Positions 9,263 through 17,540 of a stretch of 64,000 nucleotides of DNA are shown in pieces. The position numbers and the translations under genes are program-made. Below the pieces are notes generated by a model. It was given only the letters and a program-made list of their open reading frames with translations. It was not told the origin of the DNA and made no database searches. Within the stretch, counting starts at the first letter, position 1. Every line of letters begins with the position of its first letter. Source of the stretch: Sphingobium yanoikuyae (lineage in GTDB: Bacteria > Pseudomonadota > Alphaproteobacteria > Sphingomonadales > Sphingomonadaceae); contig NZ_CP139979.1 of NCBI RefSeq assembly GCF_034424525.1, forward strand, positions 2,375,501-2,439,500, written 5' to 3'.

Positions 9263-10282
9263 ATGCGCATCTACAGGGGCCCCATCATCCATATCGGCTA
9301 TCACAAGACCGGAACCACCTGGTTCCAGGATATTTTCTATCCCGCCGTCCGCAATCGTCGCTACCTGCCCCGCGCCGTCGCGCGGGCCGCCTTCCTGGAG
9401 GCCGGCGCGCTCCATTTCGAGCCGGACCAGGCCCGCCACAGACTGGGCCAGGACCGCGACGACATCATCCTGTGCGAGGAAAACCTGAGCGGCGGGCTGC
9501 ATAATGGCGGGCTGGCCGGCAATCTTTCCAAGGATGTCGCCGGCCGCATCCGCGACACGCTGCCCGGCGCGCAGATCGTCATCTTCGTGCGCGATCCCTG
9601 CTCGGCCATCGCGTCCGCCTATCTTCAATATGTGAAGGGCGGCGGCACCTTCGGCATCCATCGTTATCTGTTCGGTCGCGACCGGCTCGGCCCGGTGGCG
9701 CCCGAGCGGGACGAGGCGCCCGGCTTCCGCCGCGAACATTTCGACTATGCCCGGCTGATCGCTCATTATGACCGGCTGTTCGGCGCGGACAATGTCCATG
9801 TCTTCCGCTATGAGGATTTTCGCGCCGATCCGCGCGGTTTCGCCGCCGCCTATGCCGCCCGTTTCGGGCTGGATGTCGCGCTCGACCGGCTGGACTGGGG
9901 CACACGCAACCCCTCCCCCGGCCGGCTGCTGCTCTGGGCCTTTCGCGCCGCCAATCTCTTTACCCGGCGCGCCGTCGCGGACAAGGACTGCCTGCTCCAT
10001 CTGCCCGGCTGGTATGGGCTCAGCCGCAAGCTGCTCCGCCGCGCCAATGCCTCGGGCCGCTTCGGCCGTCCACTGCGCATGCGCGACATATTGGACGAGG
10101 GCGCCATCGCCCATTTCAACGACTATTACCGGCATGGCGAGGCCGCCATTGCCGACCGACTGGAACAACAGACATGCCGCGACGCAAAATCACGCGACGG
10201 GATGGCCGGACCGGCGCCGTCCTATGCTCGATCATGCAGAACAGCCACATCCTCCTTGCCGACGATGACGCAGCACTGCTGA
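9263..10282 (+). CDS. Sulfotransferase domain protein
   Basis: A 339-residue PAPS-dependent sulfotransferase. The 5'-phosphosulfate-binding loop is IGYHKTGTTWFQ (Lys15 region) and the 3'-phosphate-binding region is FVRDPCSAIASAYLQYVKGGG. The start at 9263 has a near-ideal ribosome binding site AAGGAGGA 5 nt upstream; the open frame continues much further upstream but overlaps the GT4 gene. Placed after two glycosyl/polyol-phosphate transferases, it probably sulfates a surface glycan. The last 49 nt overlap the response-regulator gene, so the true C-terminal tail is uncertain. Confidence 0.88.
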   Translation: MRIYRGPIIHIGYHKTGTTWFQDIFYPAVRNRRYLPRAVARAAFLEAGALHFEPDQARHRLGQDRDDIILCEENLSGGLHNGGLAGNLSKDVAGRIRDTLPGAQIVIFVRDPCSAIASAYLQYVKGGGTFGIHRYLFGRDRLGPVAPERDEAPGFRREHFDYARLIAHYDRLFGADNVHVFRYEDFRADPRGFAAAYAARFGLDVALDRLDWGTRNPSPGRLLLWAFRAANLFTRRAVADKDCLLHLPGWYGLSRKLLRRANASGRFGRPLRMRDILDEGAIAHFNDYYRHGEAAIADRLEQQTCRDAKSRDGMAGPAPSYARSCRTATSSLPTMTQHC

Positions 10283-10974
10283 CGTCGTTGTCGGACTATT
10301 TCGGCCGCTATGGCTTCGACGTCGACACCGCCGCCAATCTCGCCGACATGCGCCGCCTCTCGGAAGAGGGTCATTATGACCTGTTGATCGCCGAACCGAT
10401 GATGCCGGGCCAGCATACTGCCGGCCTGCTGCGCGAATTTGCGTTCGAGCGGCGCATTCCGGTCATCATCCACAGCCGCGCCAGCAGCGACATTGATCGC
10501 ATCCTGGGCCTGGAAATGGGTGCGGAAGATTATCTGACCAAGCCCTGCAACGCCCGCGAACTGCTCGCCCGCGCCAATGCGGCGCTGCGCGCCCGTCGCC
10601 GCCAGGCCGATGCCGGCACCATGGCTACGGCCCCGCGCGACAATAGCTGGGTCGCCTTCCAGGGCTGGCGCTTCGACCTCACCACCCGTCAGTTGTTCGA
10701 TCCGACCGGTGGCACCATCTCGCTGTCCGAGGGCGAATATCAGTTGCTGCGCGTCTTCGTCGCCAATGCGCGCCAGGTGCTGAACCGCAACCAGCTGCTC
10801 GACCAGGTCTATGGTGCGTCGAGCGACCATTATGACCGCGCCATCGATGTCCAGCTGTGCCGTCTGCGTCGCAAATTGTCGGCCGGCGGGCTCAAGGGAC
10901 AGACGATCCGCACCGTGCGCAACGAAGGCTATATTTTCGTCCACCCCGTCACGGCTGGCAACGCCGCCAACTGA
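10234..10974 (+). CDS. OmpR-family regulator with Glu at the phospho-acceptor site
   Basis: A 246-residue regulator with an N-terminal receiver (about 1-120) and a C-terminal winged-helix DNA-binding domain (about 135-240, ending in RTVRNEGYIFV). The acidic pocket (LLADDD) and Lys (LTKPCN) are present, but the motif expected to read D-L-x-L-P-G is AEPMMPG: Glu54, codon 10393-10395, replaces the phospho-acceptor Asp. Ser replaces the conserved Thr (IHSRAS). Glu can mimic phospho-Asp, so it may be constitutively active or controlled otherwise. No kinase gene is adjacent. The ATG at 10234 lacks a clear ribosome binding site and lies inside the sulfotransferase gene, suggesting coupling. Confidence 0.9.
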   Translation: MQNSHILLADDDAALLTSLSDYFGRYGFDVDTAANLADMRRLSEEGHYDLLIAEPMMPGQHTAGLLREFAFERRIPVIIHSRASSDIDRILGLEMGAEDYLTKPCNARELLARANAALRARRRQADAGTMATAPRDNSWVAFQGWRFDLTTRQLFDPTGGTISLSEGEYQLLRVFVANARQVLNRNQLLDQVYGASSDHYDRAIDVQLCRLRRKLSAGGLKGQTIRTVRNEGYIFVHPVTAGNAAN

Positions 10975-10998
10975 TCAAAATACAAGTCGAATTTATCA

Positions 10999-11029
10999 CC
11001 CCGCATATGGAGATATGCGGGGCATTTTT
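10999..11029 (+). terminator. Rho-independent terminator after the OmpR-type regulator
   Basis: A perfect 10-bp stem (10999-11008 and 11013-11022) with loop GGAG is followed by a run of five T at 11025-11029. It closes the glycan/regulator transcription unit. Confidence 0.92.
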
Positions 11030-11289
11030 CGTTATGAATACAATATAATTTTCCAATTTCTCAAATAATGAAATCCCATGAAACATAAGCAACATTTCAC
11101 AACATGATCAAATCTATCGACATATCTGTTTTTTATTGGCAACAGCTTTGCTAAACCTTTGCGAAACACGGCAAATCGCGTTGACGCACTTCGTCGCACG
11201 CATACAAATCTCTCCATCGGCTCGCGTCATCCCAAGGACAAACCAACAGGGCGCGGGCCGGGATAAAAATCCCAAGGGAGATTATTTTC
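11030..11289. other. AT-rich leader and promoter region of the TonB receptor
   Basis: About 260 bp, markedly AT-rich between 11035 and 11160, between the terminator and the next receptor gene. No coding frame was recognised. The AT-rich part probably carries the promoter, but no clear -35/-10 pair or operator palindrome was found. GGGAG at 11276-11280 is the ribosome binding site. Confidence 0.5.
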
Positions 11290-14088
11290 ATGCCGTCTCA
11301 CATCCTGCGGCGCCTTTCGGCGTCGACCATCCTGCTCGGCCTGGCGACCCCGGCCTTCGCGCAGACCAGCGCGGCGGATGATGGCGCGACCAGCGACACC
11401 ATCGTCGTCACCGGCTCGCGCATCGCCCGCCCCGACCTGCAGCAGGCATCGCCGATCGCGATCGTCAGCGCACAGGAGTTGAAGCTCAGCGGCAAGGTCA
11501 ACGTCGAATCGATCATCAATGACCTGCCCCAGCTGATCCCCAGCACGACGGCGGCATCCAACAATCCGGGCGGCGGCGTGTCCACGGCCGACCTGCGCGG
11601 CCTGGGCGCCAACCGCACCCTGGTGCTGGTCGATGGCCGTCGCTACGTCTCCTATGACTCCAACCAGATCGTCGATCTCAACACCGTTCCGGCGGGCCTG
11701 ATCGACCATGTCGAAGTCGTGTCGGGCGGCCGCTCCGCCGTCTATGGTTCGGACGCGATCGCCGGCGTCATCAACTTCGTGACCAAGCGCGACTTTTCCG
11801 GCGTCGAAGCAAACGCCAATTATCGCATCAACCAGGCAGGCGACGGCGGCACCTTCAACACCAACCTGCTGATGGGCGGCAATTTCGCCGACGGTCGCGG
11901 CAACGCCACCTTCTACATCGATTACACCAAGCGCGACGCCGTCCAGCAGTCGGCCCGCAGCTATACCAAGCAGGCCTATACCGATGACGGCGATGGCGGC
12001 CTGGCCGCCGGCGGCTCGGGCTCGATCCCCGGCACCCGCTTCGCCCTGTCCGGCACCCAGTATAAGTTCAATCAGGACGGCAGCTATTCGGCCTATGACG
12101 CGACGACCGACGCCTACAACTATGCGCCGGACAATTATCTGCAGGTGCCCCAGAAGCGCATCCTGCTGAGCGCCCAGACCCATTATGACGTCAACGATCA
12201 CCTGACCGTCTATGCCGAGGGTCAGTTCATCAACAACCGGGTGAAGAACCGCCTCGCGTCCACGCCGTTCACCGGCTCGGTCTCGCTCGACGTCGACTCC
12301 TCCTTCCTTTCGCCGGAATCGCAGGCGCTGCTGTCCGCAGCCGACACCGATGGCGATGGCTATGCCACCGCCGCCATCTATCGCCGCCTCAACGAGGTCG
12401 GCGCCCGCATCTCCAATGTCGACAACACCGCCTATCGCACCCTGATCGGTGCCAAGGGCCAGATTGCCGGCGACTGGAACTATGACGGCTATTACAGCTA
12501 TTCGCGCACCAAGCAGGTCGAAACCCAGACCGGCAACGTATCGCGCAGCCGCGTGGAGCAGGCGCTCAAGACCACCTATGACAGCGACGGCAATCTGGTC
12601 TGTTCGGACACCAGCAATGGCTGCGTCCCGCTGAACATCTTCGGCGAAGGCAATATCAGCAGCGAAGCCGCCGCCTTCATCTCGATCCCGGTCAAGAATG
12701 TCAGCACCGTGACCGAACAGGTCGCCAGCTTCGCAGTCACCAACGGCAATCTGTTCGATCTGGGCGCCGGCCCGGCCGGCATCGCCTTCGGCGCCGAATA
12801 TCGCTCCGAACATGGCAGCTATGATCCGGACTATGCCCTGTCCTCGGGCGACGTCGTCGGCTTCAACGCCGGTGAGGGCCTGTCGGGCGGCTATAATGTG
12901 AAGGAACTGTTCGCCGAAATCGACGTGCCGCTGCTCGCCGATCTGCCGCTGGTCCACAAGCTCGACTTCAACGGTGCCTATCGCTTCTCGCATTACTCGA
13001 CCGCAGCCAAGAATGTCGGCACCTTCTCGGCCGGCCTCATCTATGCGCCGATCAAGGACGTCACCTTCCGCGGCCAGTATAGCCGGGCGGTGCGTGCGCC
13101 GACCGTCGCGGATCTCTATTCGGGCCAGTCGCAGGACTTCCCGACCGCGAACGATCCCTGCTCGACCGAGGACGCAACCACCAATGCCAGCCTGGCGGCC
13201 AGCTGCGTCGCGACCGGCGTTCCGTCGAGCGCGCTCGGCACCGACATCAACGGTGGCAGCTCGCAGATCGACTCGATCACCGGCGGCAACCCGAACCTGC
13301 GTGAGGAAAAGTCGGACACCTGGACCGCGGGCGTCGTGCTCCAGCCCAGCTTCCTGCCGCGCTTCAGCCTGACGGTCGATTATTACCATATCAAGATCGA
13401 CAATTACATTTCGACGCCGGGCACCGCGAACATCATCAAGGCCTGCTATGGCGATCAGTCCAATGGCTGGACGCCCTATGACAGCAGCTATTGCTCCCTG
13501 CTGCCGCGCAACGAGAACAGCTATGCGATCGAAGGCGCGGAAAATCTCCTGTCCAACACCGGCGGTCTCAAGACCGAAGGCGTGGACTTCGAGATGAACT
13601 ACAGCCTGCCGCTCAACTTCGGCGTGTTCGGCGCCAAGACCGGCAAGCTCAGCTTCCGCGTCGCGGGCACCCGTCTGATCCGTTACGACCTGAACCCGGT
13701 CGCGGCGATCCCGGAACTGAACCAGAGCTGTGCCGGTCGCTTCGGCGTCTATTGCGGCGATCCCTATTCCAAGCTGCGGCTCAACAACCGCATCACCTGG
13801 AGCAGCGGTCCGATCACCCTGGGCCTGACCCATCGCTATCTGTCGAGCGTCCGCGACGACGACGATACGACCACCTATACCGTCGAGAAGATCAAGGCCT
13901 ACAACCTGTTCGACCTCGGTCTTCAGGTGCAGGCGACGGAAACCTTCGGCTGGTCGCTGGGCATGAACAATATGTTCAACAAGAAGCCGCCGATCATGGG
14001 CGACAATCAGCAGCAGTCGAACACCTATCCGTCGACCTACGACGTATATGGCCGCGCCTTCTTCGTGAACGCCTCGGTCAAGTTCTGA
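11290..14088 (+). CDS. TonB-dependent receptor (large, Oar/CirA-like)
   Basis: A 932-residue outer-membrane receptor for TonB-driven uptake. It has a signal peptide (HILRRLSASTILLGLATPAFAQT), a TonB-box-like DTIVVTGSRI right after it, a plug domain (about 50-160, with LRGLGANRTLVLVDGRRYV and VVSGGRSAVYGSDAIAGVIN) and a long barrel ending in YGRAFFVNASVKF with a terminal aromatic. This is the class abundant in sphingomonads that often takes up carbohydrates, aromatic compounds or peptides, not only iron. GGGAG lies 9 nt before the ATG. A strong terminator follows. Ligand unknown. Confidence 0.95.
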   Translation: MPSHILRRLSASTILLGLATPAFAQTSAADDGATSDTIVVTGSRIARPDLQQASPIAIVSAQELKLSGKVNVESIINDLPQLIPSTTAASNNPGGGVSTADLRGLGANRTLVLVDGRRYVSYDSNQIVDLNTVPAGLIDHVEVVSGGRSAVYGSDAIAGVINFVTKRDFSGVEANANYRINQAGDGGTFNTNLLMGGNFADGRGNATFYIDYTKRDAVQQSARSYTKQAYTDDGDGGLAAGGSGSIPGTRFALSGTQYKFNQDGSYSAYDATTDAYNYAPDNYLQVPQKRILLSAQTHYDVNDHLTVYAEGQFINNRVKNRLASTPFTGSVSLDVDSSFLSPESQALLSAADTDGDGYATAAIYRRLNEVGARISNVDNTAYRTLIGAKGQIAGDWNYDGYYSYSRTKQVETQTGNVSRSRVEQALKTTYDSDGNLVCSDTSNGCVPLNIFGEGNISSEAAAFISIPVKNVSTVTEQVASFAVTNGNLFDLGAGPAGIAFGAEYRSEHGSYDPDYALSSGDVVGFNAGEGLSGGYNVKELFAEIDVPLLADLPLVHKLDFNGAYRFSHYSTAAKNVGTFSAGLIYAPIKDVTFRGQYSRAVRAPTVADLYSGQSQDFPTANDPCSTEDATTNASLAASCVATGVPSSALGTDINGGSSQIDSITGGNPNLREEKSDTWTAGVVLQPSFLPRFSLTVDYYHIKIDNYISTPGTANIIKACYGDQSNGWTPYDSSYCSLLPRNENSYAIEGAENLLSNTGGLKTEGVDFEMNYSLPLNFGVFGAKTGKLSFRVAGTRLIRYDLNPVAAIPELNQSCAGRFGVYCGDPYSKLRLNNRITWSSGPITLGLTHRYLSSVRDDDDTTTYTVEKIKAYNLFDLGLQVQATETFGWSLGMNNMFNKKPPIMGDNQQQSNTYPSTYDVYGRAFFVNASVKF

Positions 14089-14140
14089 TCGCTCTGCCGG
14101 ACGGGCCTACTCGCCTGTCCGGCACCTGCCCCACAAAAAA

Positions 14141-14169
14141 GCGGCCGCCCTTTCGGACGGCCGCTTTTT
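14141..14169. terminator. Bidirectional terminator between convergent genes
   Basis: A GC-rich stem GCGGCCG (14141-14147) pairs with CGGCCGC (14158-14164), flanked by A6 on the left and T5 on the right. It can terminate both the TonB receptor and the convergent minus-strand gene. Confidence 0.9.
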
Positions 14170-14188
14170 CCTTTGATCGACCGGCGCA

Positions 14189-14806
14189 TCAGCGCGGCGG
14201 ATTGACCACCACATATTGCACCGACGATCCGACATATTGCGGCTGATACCAGCTGTTGCCGCACTGCGAATAGCTGATGCCGTTGACCACCACGGTCGAG
14301 CAATCCGGCGGAATGCTGCGCACGATCGAGCCGATCGCCGCCGCCGTCAGCGTCACTGCGGCCGCGGTCGCCACCGGATGCCAGTGATCGTCCCAATCAT
14401 CATCCCACCGGTCATGGCGATGATGATCATAATGGTCGTAGCGGTCCGGACCGCCCCCATGATGCCCACCGCCATGATCGACATTCACATGGACATTATT
14501 GACCGTGTTGTGATGCCGGTTGTGATTGACATTGTTGACCGATCCGCCGCGCACGCCCGGCCGCCCGCCGGGATTGGAATTGCCCGGCCGCGCCGCATGA
14601 CCGCCACCCGAGGGCCGCGCCGGTCGTGCGCGCCCGCCGCCACCGCGATTACCGCGGTTCCGGGGCGGCGCCGCCTCTGCCGTCGAAGCGGTCATGCCCA
14701 GCACCAGCGCCGCCGATGACAACATGACCCGACCGATGACGACCGGTTCAGCCATCAGGGCAAGCGATGCGATGATGGCCAGGCCGCGTTTTGCCTCCAT
14801 GCTCAT
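14189..14806 (-). CDS. His/Gly/Asp-rich exported protein, DUF6515-like C-terminus
   Basis: A 205-residue exported protein. Residues 1-46 form a long signal or anchor region ending in MTASTAEAAPP. A low-complexity central part is rich in Gly, Arg, Asn and especially His and Asp (NNVNHNRHHNTVNNVHVNVDHGGGHHGGG then DHYDHHRHDRWDDDWDDHWH), a possible metal-binding tract. A short hydrophobic segment follows, then a small C-terminal domain CSTVVVNGISYSQCGNSWYQ...VVVNPP as in DUF6515 proteins. The start overlaps the stop of the DUF2092 gene (ATGA). The family name is tentative and the function unknown. Confidence 0.8.
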   Translation of the reverse strand: MSMEAKRGLAIIASLALMAEPVVIGRVMLSSAALVLGMTASTAEAAPPRNRGNRGGGGRARPARPSGGGHAARPGNSNPGGRPGVRGGSVNNVNHNRHHNTVNNVHVNVDHGGGHHGGGPDRYDHYDHHRHDRWDDDWDDHWHPVATAAAVTLTAAAIGSIVRSIPPDCSTVVVNGISYSQCGNSWYQPQYVGSSVQYVVVNPPR

Positions 14807-15564
14807 TTCGCCTCTCCCTTGCTCAGGTCCACCATGCGGATCGGATTGGCGCCGGCCGGCGCGGTGAAGGCGAGGTCAGCCGCCGACGGTCGCGCGCTGC
14901 CGTCCCAGCGCATCAGCGCGCTATATTGCGGCATCGACGGATCGTTCGTGTCGGTGATCACCATCTTGCAGGGCAACTGGCTGCTGTCCTCGATCCATAT
15001 CTGCCAGTCGACCTTTTCCTGGCGGAAGGCATAATGGGTGCAGGTACGGCCATCGATCGTCTCGGGACGGATGACATAGCCCGACTTTATGCGGCTGCGC
15101 AGCGTCTGGTCCGTGCCCCAGGTGAACAGGTCGGCCAGCGGCAGTTCGACACCATAGGTGGTGCGCAGGCTGTCGAGCGACTGGCCGATCGAACCAGTCA
15201 CCGGCACGCTGGCATAATAGTTCAGCCGCGGCGCCAGCACCGTGAACTTGCCGCCACCGAAATAATATTCGCGGTTCTGGATGTCGGATGTGGCGACGAT
15301 CTTGAACGCGTCGGGCTTGTGGACCTGAATGTCCAGCGCACCGGTAAACTGAAGCTTCTGCCCGGTATCCAGCACCACTTCGGTCGTGACATCCGCCTTC
15401 AGCGCGAAGCCGGGCAGCGAGATCAGCTTGGCGCTCATCTTGTCCATGGCGTCCATCGCCCCCGGCTCGACCACGCCCGCCGCCTGCGCGGCAGTCTGCG
15501 CATGGGCAGTGGATGCGGCCAGCAGCGCCAGCGGCACACAGAGACATTTTATCCTAGACCTCAT
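14803..15564 (-). CDS. DUF2092 family periplasmic protein
   Basis: A 253-residue exported protein with the signal peptide IKCLCVPLALLAASTAHAQ and a LolA/LolB-like DUF2092 domain: MDKMSAKLISLPGFALKADVTTEVVLDTGQKLQFTGALDIQVHKPDAFKIV and a late IDGRTCTHYAFRQEKVDWQIWIEDSSQLPCKMVIT. The start at 15564 has AAGGAG 6 nt upstream; longer frames do not. The family is often found with sulfatase-maturation and outer-membrane protein genes, as here. It is cotranscribed with the His-rich protein downstream. A palindromic site shared with the 21.26-kb gene lies about 107 bp upstream (15671-15690). Confidence 0.9.
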   Translation of the reverse strand: MRSRIKCLCVPLALLAASTAHAQTAAQAAGVVEPGAMDAMDKMSAKLISLPGFALKADVTTEVVLDTGQKLQFTGALDIQVHKPDAFKIVATSDIQNREYYFGGGKFTVLAPRLNYYASVPVTGSIGQSLDSLRTTYGVELPLADLFTWGTDQTLRSRIKSGYVIRPETIDGRTCTHYAFRQEKVDWQIWIEDSSQLPCKMVITDTNDPSMPQYSALMRWDGSARPSAADLAFTAPAGANPIRMVDLSKGEAK

Positions 15565-15670
15565 CACAAGCTCCTTCTGCCCGGATCGGACGCGCGGCGA
15601 GATGCGCGATGCAGCCATCGGACGCCATCTCCCTTGCTGCGGCCGACTATCGCTGTTCCGCCGATACGGC

Positions 15671-15690
15671 CCATCGGGATAATTGCCGAT
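15671..15690 (-). promoter_or_regulatory. Candidate operator, site A
   Basis: On the minus strand this reads ATCGGCAATTATCCCGATGG, identical at 18 of 20 positions to the site upstream of the 21262 gene and in the same orientation relative to its gene. The surrounding 555 bp between the divergent genes (15565-16119) shows no coding frame I can support. A weaker similar string lies near 16045-16063. Confidence 0.55.
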
Positions 15691-16119
15691 TTGGCCGCAT
15701 TTCTTTCCGAGCAGGGCCTGAGCCTGACGGAGCATCAGGCGGAAAGTGCAGTCCTTCTTCCCGCCTGATGCATGACCACACCCGGGGGGATGGGTGGCAG
15801 TCATTTCATGGGCCGGTAGTCCCGGCCGATCCCTGCTGCCGGGTGGTCATTTGCGCACCATCCCGGCCTTGTCCTGTCGCTATCAAGCTAGAGCGCCGCC
15901 GGGGCCGGCCAAGTCGGGATTTGCCCTGATCGGCCTTTTGCGCCGATGCCCGTCATCCGGCGCGCGCCTAACATGCTGCTATCCAACGCTCCGCGCCGCT
16001 TTGCGCCCGCGCACCGGGAACAGATCCTCACTGTGCCGTCCCAGGGTTTATCATGATCGCCAATCCCCGACGGCACGCCTAGGATCACCGCAAGATTTCT
16101 CGCTGATGGAGCGGCGATC

Positions 16120-16497
16120 ATGACGGAAGACATTCCCAATCTGCCAGCCGATCTGGGTGCAAAACGCACCGTCATGGCCGCCGATCGCACCTTGATGGCC
16201 TGGATTCGCACCTCGCTCTCGATGCTCAGCTTCGGCTTCACCATCTACAAATTTCTCGACGCCGCGACGGAGAAGACGGGCCATGGCGATTCCCAGAGCC
16301 CGCAGCATATCGGCCTGTTCCTCGCCGGCATGGGCACGCTGGCCATCCTGCTCGGCACATGGGGTTACTGGATGACGCTCTCCGACCTCAAGCAGACCAA
16401 CCAGTTTCATCTGGGCCGGCCGGTGCTGGTCATGGCGCTGATCATGTGCGTGGCCGGCATCGCCCTGTTCGCGGCCATTGCGACGCGCGCCGTATAG
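16120..16497 (+). CDS. DUF202 (YidH-type) membrane protein
   Basis: A 125-residue inner-membrane protein with three transmembrane helices: about 30-50 (TLMAWIRTSLSMLSFGFTIYKFL), 72-92 (HIGLFLAGMGTLAILLGTWGYW) and 105-124 (LVMALIMCVAGIALFAAIATRA). The conserved DUF202 motif ADRTLMAWIRTSLS is present. Function of the family is unknown. The formylglycine-generating enzyme gene starts 35 bp downstream, so they are probably one operon. Confidence 0.9.
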   Translation: MTEDIPNLPADLGAKRTVMAADRTLMAWIRTSLSMLSFGFTIYKFLDAATEKTGHGDSQSPQHIGLFLAGMGTLAILLGTWGYWMTLSDLKQTNQFHLGRPVLVMALIMCVAGIALFAAIATRAV

Positions 16498-16532
16498 GCG
16501 CATCAAAAGGATCGACAGACAAGGAGTATCGG

Positions 16533-17495
16533 TTGACCGTGCCATCCCCCCTCGCCCCTGCGGCCACTGCGCCGGACAACATGATCCATATTCCCGGCGG
16601 CCGCTTCATCATGGGGTCGGACCATCATTATCCCGAGGAAGCGCCGGCCCATCCGGTCGAGGTCGACGCCTTCTGGATCGATGCCACCCCCGTCACCAAT
16701 CGCGACTTCCGTCGCTTCGTCGAGGCGACCGGCCATCGCACCACGGCGGAGATCGCCCCCAATCCGGACGATTATCCCGGCGCCCAACCGGACATGCTGC
16801 GCCCCGCCTCCTTGGTCTTCACGCCGACCGAACGCCCCGTGCCGCTGCATGACTGGAGCCAGTGGTGGCGCTATGTCTTCGACGCCGACTGGCGCCATCC
16901 GCTCGGCCCGGACTCCTCGATCGATGATCTCGACGATCATCCGGTGGTCCATGTCACCTATGACGATGCCGCAGCCTATGCCGCGTGGGCCGGCAAGGCG
17001 CTGCCCACGGAAGCGGAATGGGAATTTGCCGCGCGTGGCGGCGTCGATGGCCAGGAATTTGCCTGGGGCGACGAACTGTTGCCTGATGGCAAGGCGATGG
17101 CGAATTTCTGGCAGGGCAATTTCCCGTCCGAAAATCTGCTGATCGACGGCTATGAACGCACCTCGCCGGTCGGCAGCTTCCCCGCCAATGGCTATGGCCT
17201 GTCCGACATGATCGGCAATGTCTGGGAATGGACCGAGGATTTCTATGCGGCCCGGCATCAGGCCGATCCCTCGCGCCCCTGCTGCGCGCCGCGCAACCCG
17301 CTCAACCAGGCGCGCGAAGCCAGCTATGACCCGCACCAGCCGCACATCCTCATCCCCCGCCGTGTCCTGAAGGGTGGCTCGCACCTCTGTGCGCCCAGCT
17401 ATTGCCGGCGCTATCGCCCCGCTGCGCGCCATGCCCAGGCGATCGACTCCTCGACCAGCCATATCGGCTTTCGCTGCGTGATCCGCGCCGTCTGA
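16533..17495 (+). CDS. Formylglycine-generating enzyme (sulfatase maturase, SUMF1-type)
   Basis: A 320-residue FGE-sulfatase domain protein that oxidises a sulfatase active-site Cys to formylglycine. It contains the entry motif IPGGRFIMGSDHHYPEEAPAHPVEV, the core LPTEAEWEFAARGG and GNVWEWTEDFY, and, importantly, both catalytic cysteines of genuine FGE (Cys286 and Cys291 in HLCAPSYCRRYRPAAR), followed by SSTSHIGFRC. Paralogues that are not maturases lack this pair. The TTG start at 16533 is chosen for AAGGAG 6 nt upstream; GTG at 16539 is possible. No sulfatase gene lies in the window, so its client must be elsewhere. Confidence 0.93.
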   Translation: MTVPSPLAPAATAPDNMIHIPGGRFIMGSDHHYPEEAPAHPVEVDAFWIDATPVTNRDFRRFVEATGHRTTAEIAPNPDDYPGAQPDMLRPASLVFTPTERPVPLHDWSQWWRYVFDADWRHPLGPDSSIDDLDDHPVVHVTYDDAAAYAAWAGKALPTEAEWEFAARGGVDGQEFAWGDELLPDGKAMANFWQGNFPSENLLIDGYERTSPVGSFPANGYGLSDMIGNVWEWTEDFYAARHQADPSRPCCAPRNPLNQAREASYDPHQPHILIPRRVLKGGSHLCAPSYCRRYRPAARHAQAIDSSTSHIGFRCVIRAV

Positions 17496-17505
17496 CAGAC
17501 AGAAG

Positions 17506-17533
17506 GGGCGTCGCGCCGACCCGCACGACGCCC
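17506..17533. terminator. Hairpin between convergent genes
   Basis: GGGCGTCG (17506-17513) pairs with CGACGCCC (17526-17533), with an A/T flank on each side. It lies between the convergent FGE and outer-membrane protein genes. Confidence 0.75.
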
Positions 17534-17540
17534 TTTCCTG

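Noticed and set aside
11227..13833. 868-residue open frame on the minus strand
   Set aside because: It is antisense to the TonB receptor, has low-complexity composition and no family signature; a GC-rich shadow frame.
15609..15929. 106-residue frame in the 15.6-16.1 kb spacer
   Set aside because: No family, overlapping alternatives in other frames, and it covers the candidate operator A.
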